From: Paucihalobacter ruber
GTDB lineage: Bacteria > Bacteroidota > Bacteroidia > Flavobacteriales > Flavobacteriaceae
Assembly (NCBI RefSeq): GCF_006494535.1
Contig: NZ_VHIQ01000001.1
Location: forward strand, 374,736 to 438,735
DNA length: 64,000 bases
Direction: 5' to 3'
This document shows positions 1-8,768 of this stretch, in pieces; position 1 is the stretch's first letter, and each line of letters starts with the position of its first letter. The notes under the pieces were generated by a model. It made no database searches. It worked only from the letters and a program-made list of their open reading frames with translations, and was not told where the DNA came from. Both the position numbers and the translations under genes were made by a program.

Positions 1-1767
1 CCCAAGAATGATTCGGGAAGTATTTTTCCCTAAGACTTCCGGTTTTTTGGTTTCAAGTATTTTTAAAATTCCTATTGCTGTTAGTGCCAAGGGCAACCAA
101 AAACTGAAATACAACCACAAGGCAATACCCAAGACAATCAACAACACGTTAGAAAATTGTTTCCATTTTTCTTTTTTCACTTTAAAGTTGAAGGCGTAAT
201 AAGAAAGCATCGGTAAAATAACAATCCCCACAATAAAAGATGCCACAAGAGCAAAGGTTTTGGTAAATGCCAGTGGCCTAAACAGTTTTCCTTCGGCATT
301 TTCCATAAAGAACACAGGCAGAAAACTCACCACTGTGGTTGCCAGGGCGGTGGTCACTGCAGGCGCCACTTCGATGGTTGCTTTATAGATGACATTCAAT
401 AATTTTTTGCCACGCGCTTCAAGATTTTCAGGGAGCTCGAGATGCCGAACCGTATTTTCGACAAACACAATCCCGACGTCGACCATGACACCAATGGCAA
501 TAGCAATACCTGAAAGCGCCACCACATTGGCATCCACCCCAAAATACCGCATCACTATAAAGGTCATTAAAACCGCTATGGGCAGCAAACTTGAAATCAG
601 TAGCGAAGCCCTCAAATTGAGAACCAGCACAATAATCACAATAATACTAATGAGGATTTCGTGAGAGAGCGCGTGTTCCAAGGTGGAAATCGTTTCATTG
701 ATCAGCTGGGTGCGGTCATAAAAAGGAACGACGGTTAATTTACTAATCGTTCCGTCAGCCAACACTTTTTCAGGCATCCCTGAAGCCATCGCCGCTATTT
801 TTAGCTTTGTATTTTCAATGACCTGTAACGGATTGGATCCATAACGCGCCACCACTACGCCACCAACAACCTCAGCGCCACCCTTGTCAAGCACACCACG
901 GCGCTCAGCAGGACCCAGGGCAACTTTTCCTAAATCTTTAATTAAAACCGGTTTGTTGTCCGTTTGTGAAACAACGGTATTTTCAATGTCTTCGATGGAT
1001 TTGATGTATCCCAAACCTCGCACCAGGTATTCCACCTTGTTAATCTCTAAAGTTTTGGCGCCGGCATCACGGTTGGAGTTTCTTACCGCCATCATCACCA
1101 TATCAATACCGAGGTTGTAAGCCCTGAGGGCATCAGGGTTGACATCAATTTGATATTCCTGTACAAAACCTCCTATGGATGCCACTTCTGAAACACCTTC
1201 TGCTGCACTTAAACCGAGTTTTACATAGTAGTCCTGTACTTTTCGCACTTCGTGAAGATCCCATCCACCGGTGACATTGCCATCCCGGTCGCGACCTTCA
1301 AGGGTGTACCAAAACACCTGTCCAAGTGCTGTAGCATCAGGGCCTAGGGTGGGCTGTGCATCATCCGGCAACAAACCAGCAGGTAGCGAACTAAGTTTTT
1401 CCAGCACACGGCTGCGCGACCAGTAAAACTCCACCCCTTCTTCAAAGATGATGTAGATACTGGAGAAGCCAAACATAGATGTACTTCGAATGGACTTAAC
1501 CCCTGAAATTCCCAACAATGAAGAGGTAAGCGGATAGGTAATCTGGTCTTCAATATCCTGAGGCGACCTTCCGGGCCATTCAGTAAAAACGATTTGTTGG
1601 TTCTCACCTATATCAGGAATGGCATCAACTGCAACAGGATCACTGGGAAGAAAGCCTGTATTCCAGTCAAAAGGAGCGGTAACCATGCCCCATCCTATAA
1701 AGAACAGCAGCAAGATAACTGTAACCAGTCGGTTGTGTAAAAAGTATTTTATGAGTTTTGAAAACAT
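1..1767 (-). CDS. CusA/CzcA-family heavy-metal efflux RND pump (3' end beyond window)
   Basis: This is the N-terminal 589 codons of an inner-membrane RND transporter that exports monovalent or divalent metal ions as part of a tripartite CusCBA/CzcCBA-type pump. I translated it from the ATG at 1767; the frame stays open to base 1. Visible family features are the first membrane helix just after the start, the porter-domain segment FTEWPGRSPQDIEDQ near residue 50, and the TM4 block with MVDVGIVFVEN that carries the proton-relay acidic residue. Family members are about 1040 residues or longer, so roughly half is missing. The gene lies 92 bp downstream of the HYC_CC_PP gene on the same strand, consistent with a metal-resistance operon. 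Whether the substrate is copper/silver or cobalt/zinc/cadmium cannot be decided from this part. Confidence 0.93.
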   Translation of the reverse strand, partial: MFSKLIKYFLHNRLVTVILLLFFIGWGMVTAPFDWNTGFLPSDPVAVDAIPDIGENQQIVFTEWPGRSPQDIEDQITYPLTSSLLGISGVKSIRSTSMFGFSSIYIIFEEGVEFYWSRSRVLEKLSSLPAGLLPDDAQPTLGPDATALGQVFWYTLEGRDRDGNVTGGWDLHEVRKVQDYYVKLGLSAAEGVSEVASIGGFVQEYQIDVNPDALRAYNLGIDMVMMAVRNSNRDAGAKTLEINKVEYLVRGLGYIKSIEDIENTVVSQTDNKPVLIKDLGKVALGPAERRGVLDKGGAEVVGGVVVARYGSNPLQVIENTKLKIAAMASGMPEKVLADGTISKLTVVPFYDRTQLINETISTLEHALSHEILISIIVIIVLVLNLRASLLISSLLPIAVLMTFIVMRYFGVDANVVALSGIAIAIGVMVDVGIVFVENTVRHLELPENLEARGKKLLNVIYKATIEVAPAVTTALATTVVSFLPVFFMENAEGKLFRPLAFTKTFALVASFIVGIVILPMLSYYAFNFKVKKEKWKQFSNVLLIVLGIALWLYFSFWLPLALTAIGILKILETKKPEVLGKNTSRIILG

Positions 1768-1859
1768 AAAAATTGAATTTGAATTTTAGTAACAAACAAT
1801 TGCATGGTTTTAAAAAACCTACAATAAGCCTAGTAAAGTAGGCAGACTAAAATTTAAAA

Positions 1860-2270
1860 TCAGATTAAGTATGTTTCGTTAAGAACAATTCGATCTAATG
1901 TGATTCGAGGCGGCGAATAGTCGTCAAAGGGAATATGCTTTTCAGAAAGCGGCTCAAAAAGATTGAAGTATGAGTAACTAAAGAGTAAGGCAAACTGTAG
2001 GGCTTGCAATTCGTGTTTATCAAAAGAAACCTTTAACTCTTTCTGACCTTCCACTGTGATAGTGATGTCTTCACAACAACTTGCTTTTTTAAAGGTATCA
2101 CCAGTGGTTTTGGAATCCTTTTCCATCCCGCATTTTTTGACTTCAGAAAACATGGCCTTATCCACCAAATGCCCACCACAATAGTGCATATCCACAGTAA
2201 AAGACATCGTGGAAAACAGCACTAAAAGCGCCATTAATGGGCTCATTATTTTCTGAAAAACAGGAGTCAT
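1860..2270 (-). CDS. HYC_CC_PP family secreted protein, metal-efflux associated
   Basis: Small exported protein of a Bacteroidota family named for its conserved HYC, CC and PP motifs. All three are visible: HYC about 30 residues in, CC (KASCCED) mid-protein and SPPRI near the C terminus. A hydrophobic stretch at residues 5-25 is a signal peptide or membrane anchor. I choose the ATG at 2270 over a TTG at 2279, because that TTG is the end of a TATATTTG promoter box. Family members commonly sit next to heavy-metal efflux genes, as here with the CusA-type gene just downstream; the paired cysteines suggest metal binding, which is inference. No enzymatic function is known to me. Confidence 0.8.
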   Translation of the reverse strand: MTPVFQKIMSPLMALLVLFSTMSFTVDMHYCGGHLVDKAMFSEVKKCGMEKDSKTTGDTFKKASCCEDITITVEGQKELKVSFDKHELQALQFALLFSYSYFNLFEPLSEKHIPFDDYSPPRITLDRIVLNETYLI

Positions 2271-2276
2271 AACATG

Positions 2277-2284
2277 CAAATATA
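2277..2284 (-). promoter_or_regulatory. -7 promoter box (TATATTTG) for the HYC_CC_PP/cusA unit
   Basis: On the minus strand TATATTTG matches the Bacteroidota -7 consensus TAnnTTTG. Only six bases separate it from the ATG at 2270, so the transcript is probably leaderless or nearly so. Confidence 0.6.
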
Positions 2285-2325
2285 GGTAATTTTTTAATAC
2301 AACGTATTTTTTAGAAAAAGCTTAA

Positions 2326-2757
2326 CTATTTGGTTTTAAGTTTTTGATAGTAAAAAGCCGGCAGCAAGATTAAAAGAAGTATGGGTTGAATCAAAAAACG
2401 TCTGATATTAAAAAACAAATAGTAATCTTCTTGTCTTGGGTTAATTACAAAGTATAAAAAAGGCATCAAAAAAATTAAAAATGCCAACACATAGATGAGG
2501 AATGAAAAATGTACCACACCCCTATCTTTAAAAAACAAGTAGATAACACCAATTGAAATGCTACTATTAATAACATATCTAAGTGTTGTAAACATGATTA
2601 ACTTAAAGGTTTCTCTTCGGGGAAAATCCATATACAAATAGTCATTTTGAAAAAAAAGCAGGTACGGATCATAAAATAATTCATGCTCAAAAACCCTTAC
2701 CAGGACTAACAATCCGAAGAGCATTAAGATTAAAACTATTCTAAGCGGATTTAACAT
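2326..2757 (-). CDS. exosortase F system-associated membrane protein
   Basis: Integral membrane protein of 143 residues with about four to five predicted helices, resembling the XrtF-associated family (TIGR04127-like). Recognition rests on its position directly after xrtF and on segments such as FEHELFYDPYL and FFNIRRFLIQP. I start at the ATG at 2757, which gives a hydrophobic N-terminal helix (NPLRIVLILMLFG). A longer form begins at a TTG inside xrtF and is less likely. The 17-bp overlap with the end of xrtF implies translational coupling. Its molecular role is unknown; presumably it works with the exosortase in the inner membrane. Confidence 0.85.
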   Translation of the reverse strand: MLNPLRIVLILMLFGLLVLVRVFEHELFYDPYLLFFQNDYLYMDFPRRETFKLIMFTTLRYVINSSISIGVIYLFFKDRGVVHFSFLIYVLAFLIFLMPFLYFVINPRQEDYYLFFNIRRFLIQPILLLILLPAFYYQKLKTK

Positions 2758-3301
2758 AAGATTTTTGTTGTTTAGAATAATAATAAACCCATAGCATCCA
2801 TAGCACAAAAACCAGTCCGTAAATAATTAAAGGAAATACAACTGTATGCAACAAATCGCTTCGCCACGGATAACGATATAAACCTATACTTAAAACGGCT
2901 ATTCTAAATAAGTTAATTGCATATATTAACACACTGCCCGCCAAACCAAACAAAAAGGTACTCTTAACTGAGGCCGAAAAGGCCATAACGAAAGACAGAA
3001 ATAGAATAATCACACTTACCGAATTACAACCCTCTACCACACGTGCCACAAATTTGTTGTTGATTATAAGTTTCATTGAAGGTTCCATCTCATGTGGAGC
3101 AATTTCAGCCTTATAGCCTAACCCATTAATTAACAACTTACTTTGCTTTGCAACAAGATTAGTGACATAATCAGGGTAATATTTAGAACCATCGCTTAAA
3201 TCGAGATAAAACTTATAAGAAAGGGTCATCAAACCATAAACAACTGCAAATGAAACAATGAATTTTATGACCAGTTTATATTTTTTAAAAATATCTTTCA
3301 A
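2741..3301 (-). CDS. xrtF: exosortase family protein XrtF
   Basis: Membrane-embedded transpeptidase-like protease expected to cleave a C-terminal sorting signal and pass the substrate on to a surface anchor. The exosortase catalytic triad is visible: Cys92 in VEGCNSVS, Arg133 in NLFRIAV and His152 in LLHTVVFP, spread over several hydrophobic helices. Length (186 residues) fits the short XrtF clade. The start is a TTG at 3301; an in-frame stop lies two codons upstream and the first internal ATG would remove the first helix, so TTG is preferred. It is followed with overlap by its associated protein. No protein with an evident exosortase sorting tail was seen in this window. Confidence 0.9.
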   Translation of the reverse strand: MKDIFKKYKLVIKFIVSFAVVYGLMTLSYKFYLDLSDGSKYYPDYVTNLVAKQSKLLINGLGYKAEIAPHEMEPSMKLIINNKFVARVVEGCNSVSVIILFLSFVMAFSASVKSTFLFGLAGSVLIYAINLFRIAVLSIGLYRYPWRSDLLHTVVFPLIIYGLVFVLWMLWVYYYSKQQKSYVKSA

Positions 3302-3367
3302 ATATCAGTACTATTTTTGATGTGTTAAAGTTAGCCAAATTTAAATTTAAGCTAGCGACCTATTAAA

Positions 3368-3375
3368 TACTTTTG
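3368..3375 (+). promoter_or_regulatory. -7 promoter box (TACTTTTG) for the GAF-domain gene
   Basis: TACTTTTG matches TAnnTTTG and ends 17 bases before the ATG at 3393. No clear -33 element was identified. Confidence 0.55.
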
Positions 3376-3392
3376 CAAAAAAACACATCTCC

Positions 3393-3887
3393 ATGTTTCA
3401 AAGTCTTAAGCAACAAGTAAAGCAAATTAGTAAACAATCCGAAATTGAAGTATCTGATAAACTTTTTCAAATTTGCCAATTACTCTCAAACAAAATTGAA
3501 TACTACAATTGGGTTGGATTTTACTTTAGAAATGGCGACAAACAAGAACTGAAATTGGGACCATATGTTGGCGAGCCTACAGACCATACTATCATTCCAT
3601 TTGGAAAAGGAATTTGCGGGCAAGTGGCCGTAAGCAATCAAAATTTTGTAGTACCTGATGTAAAGGCTCAAGACAATTATATTGCCTGTAGCATGACCGT
3701 GAAGGCCGAAATTGTAGTACCGATTTTTATCAATGGCGAAAATATTGGACAAATCGACATAGATTCAAATACCATAAATCCGTTTACGGAAGCCGATGAG
3801 CGTTTTTTAGAATTTGTATGTAAGGAAGTAGCAAAAGTATTAAAGAACAGCAACTATTTAAACCAAAACTTTTTAATTAAAGTATGA
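3393..3887 (+). CDS. GAF-domain protein, free methionine-R-sulfoxide reductase-like
   Basis: Cytosolic 164-residue protein that is a single GAF domain of the fRMsr type, which reduces free methionine-(R)-sulfoxide with thioredoxin. The family block is clear: WVGFYF near residue 40, IPFGKGICG with Cys75, and IACSMTVKAEIVVP with Cys99. By spacing these match E. coli Cys94 and Cys118 (24 residues apart). The position equivalent to E. coli Cys84, ten residues before Cys75, is histidine (His65), so only two of the three redox cysteines remain. It is divergent from xrtF. Reductase activity is likely but not certain given the altered resolving cysteine. Confidence 0.85.
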   Translation: MFQSLKQQVKQISKQSEIEVSDKLFQICQLLSNKIEYYNWVGFYFRNGDKQELKLGPYVGEPTDHTIIPFGKGICGQVAVSNQNFVVPDVKAQDNYIACSMTVKAEIVVPIFINGENIGQIDIDSNTINPFTEADERFLEFVCKEVAKVLKNSNYLNQNFLIKV

Positions 3888-3930
3888 GTATCGAGTATAG
3901 TTCTCCAATAGCTTCTAAATAAATTACTGA

Positions 3931-5181
3931 TTAAATACCAGTTCTGATAGCTTCCACCGGATCTAATTTTGACGCCGAGATTGCCGGAATAATTCCGGAA
4001 ATAAGCCCAATTACTGAAGACAGTAAAAAGCCTAAAAACATATTTCCAAAGGACAGTACAAACTCAAATTCTCCGGTGAATTGAGACGCTACTAATGTGG
4101 CAATCCAAACTAAAAATAAACCTATAAGGCCACCAACCAGTGCTAAAATAACAGCTTCAAATAAAAACTGAAGTAAGATAAACTTATTTTTTGCACCAAG
4201 AGATTTTTGAATACCAATAATATTGGTGCGTTCTTTAACGCTCACAAACATAATATTGGCAATACCAAAACCACCAACCAGCAAAGAAAATCCGGAGATG
4301 AGCCATCCAATAAAATTCATGGTAGCAATAATACCATCAATAAACTGGGTAAATCCCGAAATTTTATTGATAAAAAAATTATCAGGCTCATCAGGTTTTA
4401 AACCCCTAAAAATGCGGATATTTTGTACCAAATTAGCTTCAAAGGCATTAATATCAACATCTTTAGCAGGTGTTATAATGATGGCTCCCGGTAGTCCTTG
4501 AGCACCTCCGGTTTTAAATTGCCTAACAAAATTTACGGGTACATAGGCTTTGTCATCGGGTGATTCAAAAAGTCCGGAACCATATTTTTTCAAAACACCT
4601 ATCACCTGAAGTTTTCTTCCGTAAACTCTAATTTCTTTTCCAATTGGATATTCACTTTCAAATAAATTCTCGGCTACCGAATGACCCAAAACAATAACCG
4701 GCGCACCAATTTCAGATTCGGCCTCGGTATAAAATCTGCCTTCTGCAATTTTTAAATCTTCAATTTGATAGACGCCGTCTGTTATGGCAGTAACACCAAC
4801 ATTTGTTAAAGTTTGACCTCCGTAGCGTACCGTTTCAGAACCACCTAAAATTGCAAAAGCAATTGCTCCAATATCTGATACATTTCGTCTTACAAAGTCA
4901 AAATCTTTATATTCGGTTTGAGGAAAATTATCTCGCTGCCACCTTGGGACATCTGTTGGGCCAAACGAAAATTTTGTGAGATACATGGTATTGGTATCTA
5001 ATCCTGAAAGTCCTTCTTTTATATTTCTCTCCAGAGAATCTACCGCCGCCAAAACAGCAATGATAGAAAAAATACCAACTGTAACGCCCAATAAAGATAA
5101 AAACGTTCTTAACTTATTATTTACCAGAGCACTGACTGCAAAAGAGAAACTTTCTGCCAGCACTCTTAAATAGATAATCAT
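3931..5181 (-). CDS. MacB/FtsX-type ABC transporter permease
   Basis: Membrane subunit of a MacB-like mechanotransmission ABC transporter, 416 residues. The layout is typical: one N-terminal helix (residues about 20-45, NNKLRTFLSLLGVTVGIF), a large periplasmic MacB core domain (about 50-285), then three helices (about 287-405) with the FtsX block IMFVSVKERTNIIGIQKSLGA and the C-terminal PVEAIR motif. Such permeases export peptides or lipoproteins or act in envelope stress. No ATPase gene is next to it in the window, so its partner is probably elsewhere. It is divergent from purH. Confidence 0.9.
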   Translation of the reverse strand: MIIYLRVLAESFSFAVSALVNNKLRTFLSLLGVTVGIFSIIAVLAAVDSLERNIKEGLSGLDTNTMYLTKFSFGPTDVPRWQRDNFPQTEYKDFDFVRRNVSDIGAIAFAILGGSETVRYGGQTLTNVGVTAITDGVYQIEDLKIAEGRFYTEAESEIGAPVIVLGHSVAENLFESEYPIGKEIRVYGRKLQVIGVLKKYGSGLFESPDDKAYVPVNFVRQFKTGGAQGLPGAIIITPAKDVDINAFEANLVQNIRIFRGLKPDEPDNFFINKISGFTQFIDGIIATMNFIGWLISGFSLLVGGFGIANIMFVSVKERTNIIGIQKSLGAKNKFILLQFLFEAVILALVGGLIGLFLVWIATLVASQFTGEFEFVLSFGNMFLGFLLSSVIGLISGIIPAISASKLDPVEAIRTGI

Positions 5182-5288
5182 ACACCAAACTTTTAACGGG
5201 TTAAAAATAGGACGTTTTCAACAATTGATTGTTACAAAATTATTGAATAAAGTGCGAGATTTCATTAAACTCTGTTTGTTATAATATG

Positions 5289-5296
5289 TACTTTTG
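5289..5296 (+). promoter_or_regulatory. -7 promoter box (TACTTTTG) for purH
   Basis: TACTTTTG matches TAnnTTTG and ends 24 bases before the ATG at 5321. A TTG start that would lengthen the purH reading frame is part of this box and can be discarded. Confidence 0.6.
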
Positions 5297-5320
5297 CAAC
5301 TTAAAACACAAGAACACATC

Positions 5321-6853
5321 ATGAGTGATCCCAAAAAAATAAATTCGGCTTTAATATCGGTCTTTAATAAAGAAGGATTAGAACCGTTATTAGCCATTTT
5401 AGATAAGCTAAATGTCACAATGTATTCAACAGGTGGTACCGAAACCTTCATTAAAAATTTAGGTTATAAGGTAGTTGCTGTTGAAGATTTAACATCATAT
5501 CCCTCTATTCTGGGTGGTCGCGTAAAAACATTACATCCCAAAATTTTTGGAGGTATCTTAAACAGGCAAAATGTTGATAGTGATATTGCTGAAATAGAAA
5601 CTTATAACATACCTCAAATTGATTTGGTAATTGTAGATTTATATCCGTTTGAAAAAACAGTGGCATCAGGTGCAGACCATCAGGATATTATTGAAAAAAT
5701 TGATATTGGTGGTATTTCACTCATCAGAGCTGCGGCTAAAAATTACGAAGATGTTACCTGTATTGCTTCAGTTGAAGATTACAGCGATCTTACCGAAATT
5801 TTAAAGAATAATCAAGGCCAAATCACCAAAGAAGAAAGAGCCAAATTTGCATCCAAGGCATTTAATGTATCTTCTCATTACGATACTGCTATTTATAATT
5901 ATCTAAAAGGAAACAGTTCAGATAATTCATTAAAAATAAGCGAAACAAAAGGTCAAACCTTACGATACGGTGAAAATCCACATCAAAAAGGAAGTTTCTT
6001 TGGAGATTTTGATGCCATATTTACCAAAATTCACGGAAAAGAATTAAGCTACAACAATTTACTGGACGTAGATGCAGCCGTCAACCTGATGAACGAGTTT
6101 AAAAACGACGCACCTACTTTTGCCATTTTAAAGCATAACAATGCCTGCGGCGTAGCAACGCGTTCAACTTTGATCGAAGCTTATGACGCTGCCCTTGCAG
6201 GAGATCCGGTTTCTGCATTTGGCGGTATTCTCATTTCCAATAAAACAATAGACGAACCAACTGCCGGCGCTATCAATAATTTATTTTGTGAAGTGGTTAT
6301 CTCACCCGGATTTTCAGATAAAGCTACTGAAATTTTAACGTCAAAAAAGAATAGAATTTTATTGATTCAAAAAGATATTAATTTACCTGAAACCAGTGTT
6401 AGAAGCTGTTTAAATGGCTATTTGGTTCAGGATAAGGATTTGGTTTCAGACAATGCCGAAAGCCTTAAATATGTTACCAATTTAAAACCGACAAGTACCG
6501 AAATTGAAGATTTAATTTTTGCGTCAAAAATCTGCAAACACACCAAATCCAACACCATTGTTTTAGCAAAAAACAAGCAATTGTGCGCCAGTGGTACGGG
6601 CCAAACAAGCCGCGTTGATGCCTTGAATCAGGCTATACACAAAGCTACATCCTTTAATTTTGATTTAAAAGGAGCCGTTATGGCCAGTGATGCGTTTTTC
6701 CCGTTTCCAGACTGCGTTGAGATTGCAGATCACGCCGGAATTACTGCAGTAATCCAACCCGGTGGTTCCATAAAAGACGATTTGAGCATTGATTATTGCA
6801 ACAAAAATAATATTGGCATGGTATTTACCGGAATACGTCATTTTAAACATTAA
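5321..6853 (+). CDS. purH: bifunctional AICAR transformylase/IMP cyclohydrolase
   Basis: Catalyses the last two steps of de novo purine synthesis, formylating AICAR with 10-formyl-THF and closing the ring to IMP. The N-terminal MGS-like cyclohydrolase domain (residues about 1-190) shows ISVFNKEG, YSTGGTE and the ILGGRVKTLHPKIFGG block. The transformylase domain begins near residue 200 with LRYGENPHQ and includes the catalytic Lys-His pair in LKHNNACG. It ends in the conserved GIRHF. The 510-residue length is normal. I use the ATG at 5321 because the longer start lies inside the promoter box. It is upstream of mreB on the same strand with a 63-bp gap. Confidence 0.98.
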   Translation: MSDPKKINSALISVFNKEGLEPLLAILDKLNVTMYSTGGTETFIKNLGYKVVAVEDLTSYPSILGGRVKTLHPKIFGGILNRQNVDSDIAEIETYNIPQIDLVIVDLYPFEKTVASGADHQDIIEKIDIGGISLIRAAAKNYEDVTCIASVEDYSDLTEILKNNQGQITKEERAKFASKAFNVSSHYDTAIYNYLKGNSSDNSLKISETKGQTLRYGENPHQKGSFFGDFDAIFTKIHGKELSYNNLLDVDAAVNLMNEFKNDAPTFAILKHNNACGVATRSTLIEAYDAALAGDPVSAFGGILISNKTIDEPTAGAINNLFCEVVISPGFSDKATEILTSKKNRILLIQKDINLPETSVRSCLNGYLVQDKDLVSDNAESLKYVTNLKPTSTEIEDLIFASKICKHTKSNTIVLAKNKQLCASGTGQTSRVDALNQAIHKATSFNFDLKGAVMASDAFFPFPDCVEIADHAGITAVIQPGGSIKDDLSIDYCNKNNIGMVFTGIRHFKH

Positions 6854-6916
6854 TTTTACTACTTTTACAACTAAACCGTTTTACAACTTAACCATTCAAT
6901 TCATTTTTAAAAGCCC

Positions 6917-7945
6917 ATGGGATTTTTTGATTTTTTCACCGAAGAAATAGCCATAGACCTTGGTACCGCCAACACACTTATAATTCACGAAGACAAGGTT
7001 GTTGTGGATGCACCTTCTATTGTTGCACGAGACCGTGTTACAGGAAAAATTACGCATGTTGGTCAAGAAGCCAATATGATGCAAGGCAAAACGCACGAAA
7101 ACATTAAAACCATTCGCCCATTAAAAGATGGCGTTATAGCCGATTTTGCTGCTTCGGAAGAAATGATTAGCATGTTTATTAAAAACATTCCGGCATTAAA
7201 AAAGAAATGGTTTTCGCCTGCGCTACGCATGGTAGTTTGTATTCCATCAGGAATTACTGAGGTTGAAATGCGAGCTGTAAAGGAATCTTGTGAACGAGTT
7301 AACGGTAAAGAAGTGTATTTAATTCACGAACCCATGGCTGCGGCTATCGGTATTGGCATTGATATTATGCAACCTAAGGGGAATATGATTGTTGACATAG
7401 GTGGTGGAACAACAGAAATTGCTGTTATTGCTCTGGGTGGAATTGTATGCGACAAATCGGTTAAAGTTGCTGGTGACGTTTTCACAAACGACATTGTTTA
7501 CTACATGAGAACACAGCACAATTTGTATGTGGGTGAAAGAACAGCCGAAAAGATTAAAATTCAAATTGGCGCAGCAACCGAAGATTTAGAATTACCTCCA
7601 GAAGACATGAGCGTTCAAGGTAGAGACTTACTTACCGGTAAACCAAAACAGGTTCAAATTTCTTATAGAGAAATTGCAAAAGCTTTAGACAAATCTATTT
7701 TGAGAATTGAAGATTCTGTAATGGAAACACTGTCTCAAACACCTCCCGAACTAGCGGCCGACATTTACAATACCGGTATATATCTGGCAGGTGGTGGTTC
7801 AATGTTAAGAGGCTTGGATAAAAGACTGTCTCAAAAAACAGATTTACCGGTTTACATTGCCGAAGATCCATTGCGGGCTGTGGTAAGAGGTACAGGAATT
7901 ACACTTAAAAACCTTGCCAAATTTAAGAGCATACTTATAAAATAA
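6917..7945 (+). CDS. mreB: rod shape-determining protein MreB
   Basis: Bacterial actin that forms membrane-associated filaments guiding lateral wall synthesis. The actin-fold phosphate loops are clear: EIAIDLGTANT at residues 9-19, IVDIGGGTTEIAVI in the middle, and LAGGGSMLRGLD near residue 290. The amphipathic N terminus GFFDFF fits membrane binding. Length of 342 residues is standard. It is first in the mreBCD-mrdA-rodA operon, with mreC starting nine bases after its stop. In this order the genes build the elongasome, so the organism should be rod-shaped at some stage. Confidence 0.98.
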   Translation: MGFFDFFTEEIAIDLGTANTLIIHEDKVVVDAPSIVARDRVTGKITHVGQEANMMQGKTHENIKTIRPLKDGVIADFAASEEMISMFIKNIPALKKKWFSPALRMVVCIPSGITEVEMRAVKESCERVNGKEVYLIHEPMAAAIGIGIDIMQPKGNMIVDIGGGTTEIAVIALGGIVCDKSVKVAGDVFTNDIVYYMRTQHNLYVGERTAEKIKIQIGAATEDLELPPEDMSVQGRDLLTGKPKQVQISYREIAKALDKSILRIEDSVMETLSQTPPELAADIYNTGIYLAGGGSMLRGLDKRLSQKTDLPVYIAEDPLRAVVRGTGITLKNLAKFKSILIK

Positions 7946-7954
7946 TAGCTTAGC

Positions 7955-8767
7955 ATGCAACAAATTGTAAATTTTGTACTAAGAAATAAAACATTTCTTA
8001 TGTTCATCTTGCTGTTTGCCGTTAGCCTTGCCCTTACCATTCTAAATAATAGTTATCACCAAAGCAAATATTTTAATTCTACCAACTTTGTTACCGGTAA
8101 TTTATTTAAATGGCGAAACGGTGTAACGCAATATTTTAATTTACGTAGCCAAAATGAAGCGCTGTTAGAAGAAAATGAACGCTTAAGGCAAATCATCTCT
8201 AACTTACCTGAACAAGAAATTGTAGTTTCAGATTCTATTGATGAAGTATTAGGAATGTATAATATTTACACCGCAAAGGTTTATAAAAACAGTTACGCCT
8301 TACCAAATAATTACATCACCATAAATAAGGGATCAAAAGAAGGTTTAAAACAAGATTTTGGTGTCTTCACCTCACAAGGTATTTTGGGTATCCTTGATGA
8401 TGTCAGCAAATCGTACGCCAGAGTACAATCGGTTTTAAACACCAAAAGCCGAATTAACGCTCAACTTAAAAACAGTAATCATATTGGTTCCTTAAGATGG
8501 AATGGAAAATCGGCAGAATTGGTTCAAATGGTTGACGTATCAAAATTTGCTCAAATTAAAGTTGGCGACACCATAGTAACAGGAGGACAATCTACAATAT
8601 TTCCGCAAGGTATTTTAATTGGTGCTATTTCAAACTTTAAAATTGATCAAGGTGGCGACACCTATACAATTGATGTAACATTATTTAATGATATGACCAA
8701 TATTGGTCACGTTTATATTGTTGAAAACAAGGCAGCAGAAGAAATAAAATCTCTGGATATTAATTGA
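7955..8767 (+). CDS. mreC: rod shape-determining protein MreC
   Basis: Bitopic periplasmic scaffold of the elongasome that activates PBP2/RodA. It has a single N-terminal transmembrane helix (residues about 11-30), a coiled-coil region with SQNEALLEENERLRQII near residue 75, and the double beta-barrel domain with NKGSKEGL and GDTIVTGGQSTIFPQGI. The 270-residue length is normal for Bacteroidota. It lies between mreB (nine-base gap) and mreD (one-base gap), so the unit is transcribed together. Confidence 0.96.
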   Translation: MQQIVNFVLRNKTFLMFILLFAVSLALTILNNSYHQSKYFNSTNFVTGNLFKWRNGVTQYFNLRSQNEALLEENERLRQIISNLPEQEIVVSDSIDEVLGMYNIYTAKVYKNSYALPNNYITINKGSKEGLKQDFGVFTSQGILGILDDVSKSYARVQSVLNTKSRINAQLKNSNHIGSLRWNGKSAELVQMVDVSKFAQIKVGDTIVTGGQSTIFPQGILIGAISNFKIDQGGDTYTIDVTLFNDMTNIGHVYIVENKAAEEIKSLDIN

Positions 8768-8768
8768 A

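Noticed and set aside
8-1120. Plus-strand frames opposite the first gene
   Set aside because: All lie antisense to the continuous CusA-type frame, which has strong family motifs.
1828-1843. GCCTA/TAGGC hairpin between the HYC_CC_PP and CusA genes as a terminator
   Set aside because: Stem is only five bases and the following T run is interrupted; the two genes more likely share a transcript.
3486-3752. Minus-strand 88-residue frame
   Set aside because: It is antisense within the GAF-domain gene and has no promoter or family features.
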